This document shows, in pieces, positions 1 to 6,446 of a stretch of 10,626 nt of DNA. Under the pieces are notes generated by a model. The model had not been told where the DNA came from, searched no databases, and worked only from the letters and a program-made list of their open reading frames with translations. The DNA comes from Actinobacteria bacterium UBA5975 (GTDB lineage Bacteria; Actinomycetota; Actinomycetes; Nanopelagicales; Nanopelagicaceae), in NCBI GenBank assembly GCA_002430075.1, contig DJBN01000069.1, positions 1 to 10,626 on the forward strand, read 5' to 3'. Made by a program: the position numbers and the translations under genes. Numbering within the stretch: position 1 is the stretch's first letter; the number at the start of each line of letters is the position of its first letter.

Positions 1-716
1 AGTTTTACTATCTTCGCCCTCGAGATATCGCTATCTATGTGGGCTCTGGCGAGTTAGAGGCTGGAATCACGGGGCGAGATCTGCTTATTGATTCAGGCGC
101 GTCTGCTGAAGAAATTCTTCCTTTAGATTTCGCTCCCTCGACATTTCGCTTTGCAGCACCAGCTTCGGCAGAGTGGAAGATCACCGATATCGTCGGTAAG
201 CGCGTTGCAACTGCCTATCCTGGTTTGGTCCAGCAGCACCTGGACTCTTTGAATATCTCAGCATCTGTAGTTCGTTTAGATGGCGCCGTCGAAAGCAGTG
301 TCCGACTTGGCGTTGCAGACCTTATTGCTGATGTTGTAAGCACGGGTACGACACTCAAGCAGGCTGGCTTAGCAATCTTCGGTGAACCTATTCTTAATTC
401 TGAGGCTGTATTGATTCGCCGATCGGATGTAGATATTCCATCAGGGCTTGAAGTTCTGATACGTCGCTTGCAAGGTGTGGTTACCGCTCGTCAATATGTA
501 TTGCTTGATTACGACATTCCCATTGAACAAGTTGATGCAGCATGTTTAATCACACCGGGTCTGGAATCTCCCACAATTTCGCCGTTACAGAAAAAGGATT
601 GGGTCGCAGTAAGAGCAATGGTCTTACGTCGTGACACAAATAGGTTGATGGATGAGCTTTGGGCGTTGGGAGCCCGTGGAATCTTGGTAACCGACATCCA
701 TGCCTGCAGACTCTAA
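1..716 (+). CDS. hisG: ATP phosphoribosyltransferase, long form (5' end cut by window)
   Basis: HisG condenses ATP with PRPP, the first committed step of histidine synthesis in the cytoplasm. The reading frame is open from the window edge: codons from base 3 read FYYLRPRDIAIYVGSGELEAGITGRDLL, the family's N-terminal lobe, so the GTG at 39 is not the start and roughly 45 residues lie upstream. Visible marks are the ITGRDL loop (about bases 66-83), DGAVE (279-293) and the PRPP-binding DVVSTGTTL (330-356). The last 80 or so residues, including LITPGLESPTISPL, form the C-terminal ACT-like regulatory domain of the long, histidine-inhibited hexameric HisG, so no HisZ is expected. The protein ends in HACRL, like mycobacterial HisG. 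In actinobacteria hisE usually precedes hisG, but that would be off-window. The stop TAA (714-716) touches the serB stop. Confidence 0.96.
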   Translation, partial: FYYLRPRDIAIYVGSGELEAGITGRDLLIDSGASAEEILPLDFAPSTFRFAAPASAEWKITDIVGKRVATAYPGLVQQHLDSLNISASVVRLDGAVESSVRLGVADLIADVVSTGTTLKQAGLAIFGEPILNSEAVLIRRSDVDIPSGLEVLIRRLQGVVTARQYVLLDYDIPIEQVDAACLITPGLESPTISPLQKKDWVAVRAMVLRRDTNRLMDELWALGARGILVTDIHACRL

Positions 717-1919
717 TTACTTGCGTTCAGCCCCAGCCTCTTCGATTTCCTCGCGGGTTATACCTAAAAGATAGAGTACCGAATCTAGATATGGTGTTGT
801 TACTGAACTATCTGCTGCTGCCTTGACTGCAGGTTTTGCATTGAAAGCTATCCCAAGTCCTGCGATTGCGATCATATCTAAATCATTTGCTCCATCACCG
901 ATTGCAATAGTCTGGTCTAGATGGATCCCTTCAATTTCGGCAAATTCCTTTAAGGCCTGCGCTTTTGCGGCGCGATCAACTATTGCACCAGAAATTTTGC
1001 CGGTGAGCTTCCCGTCAGATATTTCAAGGCTATTGGCGCGGTAATGCTTGATACCCAAATCTTCAACAATTGGCCTGATAACTTCCACGAAGCCGCCTGA
1101 TACAAGTGCGACGCTGTGTCCGAGGGTATGAAGAGTCTTGACTAGCGTTCGAGCTCCTGGTGTCAAAAGGATCTCATTCTGCACTTGAGAGATCGCATCT
1201 TCTGACAAACCTTTTAAGAGCGCCACGCGAGCTACGAGAGAGTGCGCAAAATCTATATCTCCTCGCATTGCAGATTCGGTAATAGCTCGCACTTGTTCTT
1301 CTCGACCCGCCTTGGCAGCTAGCAACTCGATAACCTCTTGTTGAATGAGAGTGGAGTCAACATCCATGACGACCAACTTTTTAGCCCAACGCATCAAACC
1401 ACCGGGGGATACTGCGATATCAATGCCCTGTTGTGCAGCAACTTCGACGAGAGCATGACGAAGTCGTAGATGTACCGCACCGGAGATAGTGAATTCTATT
1501 GCTGTAATTGGATAGCTAGCGGTACGAGAAATTTTCTCGATATTGCCGCCATTGGACGCGATGGATTCTGCTATGGCAGCTATTGCAACCGGTGCCAGCG
1601 GGTTACCCAGTGCAACCACATGGACTAGGCCGGTCTTGGCTGCGATAGAGCCTTCACCTTGAACTTGAAATGAAGTGGCAATATCGACAGATAGGCGCGC
1701 AGCGCATGCACTGAGATCATCATCTATTGCCTGCGCGTGATCGGGGTTGAGTGAGATCAACACGGTGAGGATCAACCGATCGCGAATTACTACTTGTTCA
1801 ATATCTAAGACTGTTATCGCAAACGGTTCAAGCGTCTGAAACAGCGATTGGGTGATTCCTGGGGTATCGACGCCTGAGACCAGAATTAATCCCGTGTAGT
1901 GACTCTGACTCTGGCTCAT
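717..1919 (-). CDS. serB: Phosphoserine phosphatase, SerB2 type with two ACT domains
   Basis: Hydrolyses O-phosphoserine to serine, the last step of the phosphorylated serine pathway. From ATG 1919 the protein has 400 residues. Residues about 8-80 and 98-165 are two ACT-type domains (LVSGVDTPGITQSL; VHVVALGNPLAPVAIAAIA), and about 180-390 is a HAD phosphatase. HAD motifs are all intact: DVDST with nucleophile D186 and acid D188, SGG at 274-276, Lys319, and GDGAND with D342 and D346. The domain order and length match M. tuberculosis SerB2, where serine binding to the ACT domains gives feedback control; that regulation is inferred here. An in-frame GTG at 1943 would add 8 residues, but alignment with the remembered SerB2 N-terminus favours ATG 1919. 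Neither start has a clear Shine-Dalgarno sequence. It is convergent with hisG (no gap) and divergent from the ABC ATPase. Confidence 0.95.
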   Translation of the reverse strand: MSQSQSHYTGLILVSGVDTPGITQSLFQTLEPFAITVLDIEQVVIRDRLILTVLISLNPDHAQAIDDDLSACAARLSVDIATSFQVQGEGSIAAKTGLVHVVALGNPLAPVAIAAIAESIASNGGNIEKISRTASYPITAIEFTISGAVHLRLRHALVEVAAQQGIDIAVSPGGLMRWAKKLVVMDVDSTLIQQEVIELLAAKAGREEQVRAITESAMRGDIDFAHSLVARVALLKGLSEDAISQVQNEILLTPGARTLVKTLHTLGHSVALVSGGFVEVIRPIVEDLGIKHYRANSLEISDGKLTGKISGAIVDRAAKAQALKEFAEIEGIHLDQTIAIGDGANDLDMIAIAGLGIAFNAKPAVKAAADSSVTTPYLDSVLYLLGITREEIEEAGAERK

Positions 1920-1988
1920 ATGGCGCAGGTTATCGCGAATCACTTACCGAACGGGTGCAATTAGAAGTGTTTTCGAGCCTAGACGCTA

Positions 1989-1994
1989 TATCTT
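1989..1994 (+). promoter_or_regulatory. Possible -10 element of a near-leaderless promoter
   Basis: TATCTT fits the TAnnnT -10 pattern and ends 9 bases before ATG 2004, so transcription would begin almost at the start codon. The bases just before the ATG are pyrimidine-rich with no Shine-Dalgarno sequence, as expected for leaderless translation, which is common in actinobacteria. I see no convincing -35 box. This also argues against the TTG start at 1995. Confidence 0.3.
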
Positions 1995-2003
1995 TTGACT
2001 CCT

Positions 2004-2792
2004 ATGAGCAGCGAGAGAGTTCTTGAATTACGAGGTGTCTCTGTTCGCCGCGGCGAGAAAGTAATTCTCGGTCCGCTTGATTTCATGGTAACCGCGGGAG
2101 AGCGATGGGTAGTGCTGGGTCCTAATGGCGCGGGAAAGTCGACCCTTCTACAAATTCTTGCCACTCGAATCTTTCCGGCGAGCGGTACAGTCCATGTTTT
2201 AGATCAAGAGATGGGTCGTGTTGATCTCTTCGAATTACGTACTCGAATTGGTATCTGTGGAGCCCTTGTCGCTGAAGATATTCCCCATGAAGAAATTGTG
2301 CGCGATGTCGTTCTCACCGCCGCCTATGCAATTCTTGGCCGATGGAATGAGTCCTATGATTTATGGGATGAATCTCGAGCTGTAGCCCTTTTAACCACCT
2401 TCGGTGTTCGCGAACTTGCAGATCGGACTTATGGAACGCTTAGTGAGGGTGAAAGGAAGAGGGTTCAAATTGCACGTGCACTGATGGCAGATCCTGAACT
2501 TCTCTTGCTCGATGAACCTGCCGCTGGCTTAGATCTTGGAGGGCGAGAGGATCTCTTGAAACGCTTCTCAATCTTTGCATCCGATCCAGCAGCACCGGCC
2601 TCAATTCTTGTGACGCATCACATTGAAGAGATTCCTGCAGGGACGACCCATGCGCTCATTCTCAAGGATGGTCAGATTGCAGTCTCGGGGCCGATCGAAC
2701 GTGTCATTACATCAGAGCATATGAGCAACGTTTTTGGGCTGCCGATGGAAGTGCGTTATGAAGAATCTCGATTCTTTGCTCGTGCACTCTAG
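2004..2792 (+). CDS. ABC transporter ATP-binding protein, no membrane partner nearby
   Basis: A single ABC ATPase domain of 262 residues. Visible motifs are Walker A GPNGAGKST (39-47), a signature reading LSEGE (146-150) in place of LSGGQ, Walker B LLLLDEP with D170 and catalytic E171, a D-loop GLDL, and an H-loop in LVTHH (H205/H206). The Q-loop region reads RIGICGAL, with Gly where the usual Gln sits. These variants recall the ModF/iron-complex-like ATPases, and I recall M. tuberculosis Rv3041c, next to serB2, as the close relative. No permease or binding protein is encoded here, so the substrate is unknown. It may serve an unlinked permease or have a non-transport role. ATG 2004 is chosen over TTG 1995 because the putative -10 lies at 1989-1994. 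Its 3' end overlaps ung by 35 bp, suggesting cotranscription. Confidence 0.9.
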   Translation: MSSERVLELRGVSVRRGEKVILGPLDFMVTAGERWVVLGPNGAGKSTLLQILATRIFPASGTVHVLDQEMGRVDLFELRTRIGICGALVAEDIPHEEIVRDVVLTAAYAILGRWNESYDLWDESRAVALLTTFGVRELADRTYGTLSEGERKRVQIARALMADPELLLLDEPAAGLDLGGREDLLKRFSIFASDPAAPASILVTHHIEEIPAGTTHALILKDGQIAVSGPIERVITSEHMSNVFGLPMEVRYEESRFFARAL

Positions 2793-3402
2793 TTGGCAGC
2801 CAGTTCTTGCCCCAGTATCGAGCCTCATTAAAGAGATTCTCAGTTCCATTGAAGATGAAAATTTAGCTCCCCAACGTTCACAGATATTCAAAGCCTTTGA
2901 GATCGATCTTCGCTCCGTGCGTTGTGTCATTGTTGGACAAGATCCATATCCAACGCCCGGTTACGCAATGGGTCTGGCCTTCTCAGTTAATCCAAGCGTG
3001 GGAAAGCTTCCAGGTTCTGTGCGCAATATTCATAGAGAACTTAACGCTGATATCGGAATTGCCATCCCTGGGCATGGGGACTTATCTCGGTGGAGCAATC
3101 AGGGGGTACTGCTCCTTAATCGCGTTCTTACCACTCGCGCAGGTCAGAGTAATGCACATAATTCTATAGGTTGGCAGGAGATTACAGATGCGATTGCTAC
3201 AGAACTCGAACGTCGCGGTGTGATCGCCATTCTGTGGGGAGCTAAGGCGCAAGAGTTACAGAAATTTTTTACACATTCAGTAGTAGGAGCGCATCCAAGC
3301 CCGTTAAGCGCTCACCGTGGATATTTCGGGTCCCGTCCATTTAGTAAAGCAAACAACCTTCTAGCGCAACTAGGTCACAACTCGATCGATTGGTCCTTGT
3401 AG
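2758..3402 (+). CDS. ung: Uracil-DNA glycosylase, family 1
   Basis: Removes uracil from DNA to start base-excision repair. From ATG 2758 it has 214 residues, normal for bacterial Ung. The water-activating motif VGQDPYP carries catalytic Asp62 and Tyr64; Phe75 in GLAFSV would stack on uracil; Asn121 in LLLNRVLT is the uracil-reading Asn; and HPSPLS (from His179) is the minor-groove/catalytic loop. SRPFSKAN and IDWSL close the protein in typical fashion. A Shine-Dalgarno-like GGAAG (2747-2751) six bases before ATG 2758 decides the start, although it lies inside the preceding ABC gene. The alternatives are TTG 2734 (8 residues longer) and GTG 2782 (shorter). The N-terminus LDSLLVHSSWQPVL aligns with the remembered mycobacterial Ung, supporting 2758. 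It is probably translationally linked to the ABC gene. Confidence 0.96.
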   Translation: MKNLDSLLVHSSWQPVLAPVSSLIKEILSSIEDENLAPQRSQIFKAFEIDLRSVRCVIVGQDPYPTPGYAMGLAFSVNPSVGKLPGSVRNIHRELNADIGIAIPGHGDLSRWSNQGVLLLNRVLTTRAGQSNAHNSIGWQEITDAIATELERRGVIAILWGAKAQELQKFFTHSVVGAHPSPLSAHRGYFGSRPFSKANNLLAQLGHNSIDWSL

Positions 3403-3447
3403 TAAGAACAAGGCTCCTCTCATTATGAGACGAGCCTTGTTCTTACT
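3401..3447. terminator. Long inverted repeat between convergent genes, likely bidirectional terminator
   Basis: The arms AGTAAGAACAAGGCTC (3401-3416) and GAGCCTTGTTCTTACT (3432-3447) are exact reverse complements, a 16-bp stem. Inside, after a C-C mismatch, TCTC (3418-3421) pairs with GAGA (3427-3430) around an ATTAT loop, so the hairpin extends to about 20 bp. It starts inside the ung stop codon and ends 16 bases from the permease stop, so it can serve both convergent transcripts. There is no run of T after the stem on either strand, so it is not a canonical intrinsic terminator. Actinobacteria are known to use hairpins lacking U-tracts. Confidence 0.75.
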
Positions 3448-3463
3448 AATGCGTGGGAGGTGT

Positions 3464-4900
3464 TTAACCAACCCATGCATTGATAGGAGAAGTTAAGAAA
3501 TAGATCATGAATAATCCTGAGACCAACAGAAGCAAAGGATGAACATCCTTACGTCGACCTTGGATATAACGAATCACAACATGGGTAACGAAGCCAGCAC
3601 CGATACCAACTGAGATGTTGTAGGTAAATGGCATCAGAATGATTGTAAGGAATGCAGGGATCGCGATTCCATAATCATCCCAATCAATCGACTTAATCTG
3701 GGTCATCATCAAGAAACCAACGATTACAAGAGCTGGAGTTGCAGCCTCGTAAGGAATAATGGCAACAAGTGGCGCCAGGAATGTCGTGAGCAAGAAGCAG
3801 ATTCCCGTCACTACAGATGCTAGACCGGTACGCGCGCCTTCACCTACACCTGCTGCTGATTCGATATAGCTGGTATTTGAAGAGATGCTGCCTGCTCCAC
3901 CAGCAACTGCTGCAAGTGAGTCAACCAAGAGGATACGATCGTTATTTGGGATGTTCCCATCGCGATCAATAAGACCTGACTCGTGACCAATTGCTGTGAC
4001 CGTTCCAACGGTGTCGAAGAAATCGGAGAGCAACAGGGTAAAGACGAGAAGGATCATTGTGACGAGTGGAATTCGATCTAGTGAACCAAAGAGATTGAAT
4101 TGGCCAAAGAGACTGAAATCTGGAGTCGCAACTATCGAATCTGGAACCGCTGGAACATTGAGCCCCCAACCCTTTGGATTAACTTCACCTGTTGCTCCGT
4201 TAAAATTAGGACCGATTTTGAGTAAAGATTCGATGATCACTGCAACGACGGTTGAGACCACGATGCCGATGAGAATAGCGCCTTTAATCTTCTTCACCAT
4301 CAGACCAATCGTAAGAAAGAGGCCTAGTGCGAAGACGATGATTGGCCATCCAACCAAAGTTCCACCGTCACCGAGAGTGACAGGAACTGGCCCCGCACCC
4401 GTGCGGCGAACGAAGCCTGCATCGACAAGACCAATGAGTGCAATAAAGAGACCAATACCAACTGAGATCGCAATCTTAAGTTGAGCAGGTACGGCTCTGA
4501 AAACTGCGGTGCGAAAACCAGTGAGAACTAGGACCGTAATGATCAAACCTTCAAGAACAATAAGTCCCATGGCATCGGCCCATGTCATTTGAGAGGCAAT
4601 ACCCACCGCTACGAAGGTGTTAAGACCAAGTCCTGTAGCCAGCGCTAGTGGAAAATTTCCGACAAGCCCCATGAGGATAGTAAGAATTCCCGCCATCAGC
4701 GCTGTCATTGCAGCAACGAGAGCTAGGTTTGGAGCATCTCCACCACCGATATATTTTCCATCAGCATCTTTGGAAAGACCGATGATCAAAGGGTTGAGAG
4801 CGACGATATATGCCATTGTGAAGAATGTAACGAGACCACCTCGGACTTCACGTCCAACAGTTGATCCTCGTTCGGATATCTTGAAGAAAGTATCAAGCAT
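3464..4900 (-). CDS. NCS2 family purine permease, AzgA/PbuG-like
   Basis: A 478-residue polytopic inner-membrane protein, probably a proton-coupled importer of adenine, guanine or hypoxanthine. Family marks include RGGLVTFFTMAYIVALNP (20-37), ALATGLGLNTF (86-96) in the third helix, LLSDFFDTVGT (290-300) with the substrate-site Asp296, and SSNTSYIESAAG (340-351) with Glu347. The latter two are the conserved purine-binding segments of the AzgA branch. About 12-14 hydrophobic helices are visible, and the length is typical. A strong Shine-Dalgarno AGGAAGG (4907-4913) lies six bases before ATG 4900. It follows the YczE gene on the same strand after 103 bp that may form a regulatory leader. The exact purine cannot be read from sequence. 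Together with apt it would form an adenine uptake-and-salvage pair, which is an inference. Confidence 0.93.
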   Translation of the reverse strand: MLDTFFKISERGSTVGREVRGGLVTFFTMAYIVALNPLIIGLSKDADGKYIGGGDAPNLALVAAMTALMAGILTILMGLVGNFPLALATGLGLNTFVAVGIASQMTWADAMGLIVLEGLIITVLVLTGFRTAVFRAVPAQLKIAISVGIGLFIALIGLVDAGFVRRTGAGPVPVTLGDGGTLVGWPIIVFALGLFLTIGLMVKKIKGAILIGIVVSTVVAVIIESLLKIGPNFNGATGEVNPKGWGLNVPAVPDSIVATPDFSLFGQFNLFGSLDRIPLVTMILLVFTLLLSDFFDTVGTVTAIGHESGLIDRDGNIPNNDRILLVDSLAAVAGGAGSISSNTSYIESAAGVGEGARTGLASVVTGICFLLTTFLAPLVAIIPYEAATPALVIVGFLMMTQIKSIDWDDYGIAIPAFLTIILMPFTYNISVGIGAGFVTHVVIRYIQGRRKDVHPLLLLVSGLFMIYFLTSPINAWVG

Positions 4901-4906
4901 GACAAA

Positions 4907-4976
4907 CCTTCCTGATTTTGGTAACGGGGGTGATTGCGACCCCGTGTGAAATGACGGCTCACAGACCGAAGGAAGA
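4907..4976 (-). promoter_or_regulatory. Structured 5' leader of the purine permease, possible cis-regulatory RNA
   Basis: Read on the minus strand, CTTCCT (4975-4970) can pair with AGGAAG (4913-4908), which is the Shine-Dalgarno sequence of the permease. Enclosed are two hairpins: TGTGAG (4963-4958) with TTCACA (4950-4945) around a 7-base loop, and ACGGGGT (4945-4939) with ACCCC(C)GT (4931-4924, one bulged C) around another 7-base loop. The result would be a three-way junction whose closing stem hides the ribosome-binding site. A possible -10 TACCTT (4989-4984) would start transcription near 4977, at the foot of the closing stem. I could not match it to the purine, PRPP, ZTP, preQ1 or guanidine riboswitch consensus from memory. 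Short stems can arise by chance, so this stays tentative. Confidence 0.35.
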
Positions 4977-5003
4977 TGAGTAAAAGGTAGACGGTGGAGG
5001 TAT

Positions 5004-5672
5004 TTACCCTCGAGTTAGGCGCGCCACGACTCCTAAAGAAATTGCCACAGATTGGCCTATGAGAAGTGCGAAGAGCGCCGTTCCAAGCCCCACGGTTCCA
5101 CCGAGCAGCCAACCGATCGAGAGAACCACGACCTCAATTGCCAGCCGTACACGTCCGACTCGAATCCCCGTCTTGTAATGGATTCCGGTCATTGCCCCAT
5201 CGCGCGGTCCAGGTCCTAAACCACAGGTGATGTAGAGAGAAGATCCAATACCAACAAGAGTGATACCAACCAAGTCATATAGAACACCCACACCAACATT
5301 GGGCGCTTCGGGGAAAATATGAGTACCAATTTCAATGAATGCTGCAATCAAAACAATATTTGCAAGGGTTCCAAATCCCGGTCTCTCCTGCAGTGGAATC
5401 CATAGTAAGAGCACAAATGTACTGATGGCCAGAGTTGCAAAACCAATGCTCATGCCTGTCTTCAAAGTTATTCCTTGGGCTAGAACCGTCCATGGCGCGT
5501 TACCCAAGCCTGCTTGAATTAAGAGGGAGTCGCCCAATCCAAAGATGATCAAACCAAAGAAGAGAATGGCCACTCTCGAAGGCGATAGATCCCATCGAGA
5601 ATTCGCTCGCCACGGTGTATGAGGAACTGTCTTGTGTGGCTTTAGCTGCTCTAGCAATTGACTCAAATTCAT
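5004..5672 (-). CDS. YczE-family (COG2364) membrane protein of unknown function
   Basis: A 222-residue integral membrane protein with a roughly 30-residue polar N-terminus followed by about five hydrophobic segments (near 33-53, 73-92, 101-120, 128-150, 176-215). It has the family's two related glycine-rich motifs, GLGNAPWTVLAQGI (55-68) and GLGPGPRDGAMTGI (151-164), suggesting an internal duplication, plus the conserved RPGFGTLANIVLI and GWLLGGTVGLGTALFALLIG. The family is widespread in actinobacteria and firmicutes, but its biochemical role is not established; a transport role is only a guess. ATG 5672 is supported by family length. Upstream sequence shows only a weak GAG-type ribosome-binding site. 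It is divergent from the DUF554 gene and upstream of the purine permease on the same strand, so some readthrough is possible. Confidence 0.85.
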   Translation of the reverse strand: MNLSQLLEQLKPHKTVPHTPWRANSRWDLSPSRVAILFFGLIIFGLGDSLLIQAGLGNAPWTVLAQGITLKTGMSIGFATLAISTFVLLLWIPLQERPGFGTLANIVLIAAFIEIGTHIFPEAPNVGVGVLYDLVGITLVGIGSSLYITCGLGPGPRDGAMTGIHYKTGIRVGRVRLAIEVVVLSIGWLLGGTVGLGTALFALLIGQSVAISLGVVARLTRG

Positions 5673-5695
5673 AACTTACTCAAATACATGGGGGG

Positions 5696-5705
5696 AGTCT
5701 ATAGT
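5696..5705. promoter_or_regulatory. Overlapping divergent promoter elements
   Basis: The 39-bp gap between two divergent genes holds TATAGT (5700-5705, plus), which ends six bases before ATG 5712 and so predicts a leaderless transcript for DUF554. On the minus strand TAGACT (5701-5696) fits TAnnnT and would give the YczE gene a leader of about 17 bases. The two boxes overlap, so the promoters would compete for RNA polymerase. The GGGGGGAG at 5690-5697 is 14 bases from ATG 5712, too far to be a good ribosome-binding site. No strong -35 boxes were seen. Confidence 0.4.
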
Positions 5706-5711
5706 TAAACA

Positions 5712-6446
5712 ATGTTCATAGGTCTTGGAACTCTCATCAATGTTGTTGCAATCGTTTTCGGAGCGACCATCGGAATTGTCGCGGCCTCTAAGTTGACACA
5801 GAAATCACAAATGCTAATCACCGATGTTCTGGGGTTAATTACCGCCCTCGCCGCGGCCTCGGCTTTATCACCTCTCTGGAGTCAAGGTTTTATATCGGCT
5901 CTACCCGAGAATTCTTCACTGCTCGTAATCCTTGGTTCAATGCTCATTGGGGGACTCATAGGTTCGGCGCTATCCCTTGAAACGCGCCTTGATAACTTTG
6001 GTGAGTCGCTGCGAGTAAGGTTTCGGGCTTCAAAGGAGAGCCCCTTTATTGAAGGGTTCGTATCTTCTTCGCTCCTATTTGTTATAGGCCCACTAGCAAT
6101 ATTGGGAAGTGTGAGCGATGGTATGTCCCAAGGAATTGACCAACTCATCCTTAAATCTTCATTGGACTTCTTTGCGGCGATGGCCTTCGCCTCAACGCTA
6201 GGTTGGGGAGTTGCCGCATCGGCTATTCCAGTCGGGATTTACCAGGGAATATGGACAGTTATCGGTCTATTTTTGGGCTCAATTCTTAGCCAATATCAGA
6301 TCGACGCCATGACGATTTGTGGCGGTTTAATGTTGGTTGGAATCTCATTGCGACTTTTGGGGATTAAGAAGATAGCAGTTGCAAATCTATTGCCTGCACT
6401 CGCCGTAGCGCCAATACTCGCTACGGCGTTACATCTGCTTACCTAA
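5712..6446 (+). CDS. DUF554 (YdfK/YqgA-like) membrane protein
   Basis: A 244-residue polytopic membrane protein of the DUF554/COG1811 family. The opening MFIGLGTLINVVAIVFGATIG is the typical first helix, followed by GSMLIGGLIGSALSLETRLDNFGE (75-98), the loop with FIEGFVSSSLLFVIGPLAILGSVSDG (about 111-136), and further helices to a hydrophobic C-terminus. About seven membrane segments are visible, and length is normal for the family. Function is unknown; family members are called putative transporters without direct proof. ATG 5712 follows a -10-like TATAGT by six bases, suggesting leaderless expression. The 3' end overlaps the adhC stop region, and the coding sequence contains a strong hairpin at 6401-6428. 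Confidence 0.88.
   Translation: MFIGLGTLINVVAIVFGATIGIVAASKLTQKSQMLITDVLGLITALAAASALSPLWSQGFISALPENSSLLVILGSMLIGGLIGSALSLETRLDNFGESLRVRFRASKESPFIEGFVSSSLLFVIGPLAILGSVSDGMSQGIDQLILKSSLDFFAAMAFASTLGWGVAASAIPVGIYQGIWTVIGLFLGSILSQYQIDAMTICGGLMLVGISLRLLGIKKIAVANLLPALAVAPILATALHLLT
6401..6428. terminator. 10-bp GC-rich hairpin inside the DUF554 3' end, likely adhC terminator
   Basis: CGCCGTAGCG (6401-6410) and CGCTACGGCG (6419-6428) are perfect reverse complements around an 8-base loop. The stem lies in the last codons of DUF554 (LAVAPILATAL). On the minus strand it begins 14 bases past the adhC stop, the normal place for a terminator. There is no clear T-run on either side. It probably stops adhC readthrough into DUF554 antisense sequence and may also act on the DUF554 transcript. 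Confidence 0.6.

Noticed and set aside
1995..2003. TTG start for the ABC ATPase
   Set aside because: Overlaps or adjoins the likely -10 box, adds only three residues, and an ATG follows at 2004.
2734..2757. TTG start for ung at 2734
   Set aside because: Adds eight residues with no family similarity, and GGAAG is correctly spaced for ATG 2758.
3996..4484. 162-codon open frame on the plus strand opposite the purine permease
   Set aside because: It lies wholly antisense to a well-supported membrane protein, has no recognisable domain and has a low-complexity Pro/Thr/Ser/Lys composition typical of a reverse-frame shadow.
4907..4976. Classical purine (guanine/adenine) riboswitch before the permease
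   Set aside because: Architecture is similar, but the conserved junction bases of the purine aptamer are missing and the junction between the two hairpins is too short.
4616..5112. Other open frames around the permease start and YczE end (both strands)
   Set aside because: They overlap confirmed genes in other frames, show no family motifs, and one merely spans the permease leader.
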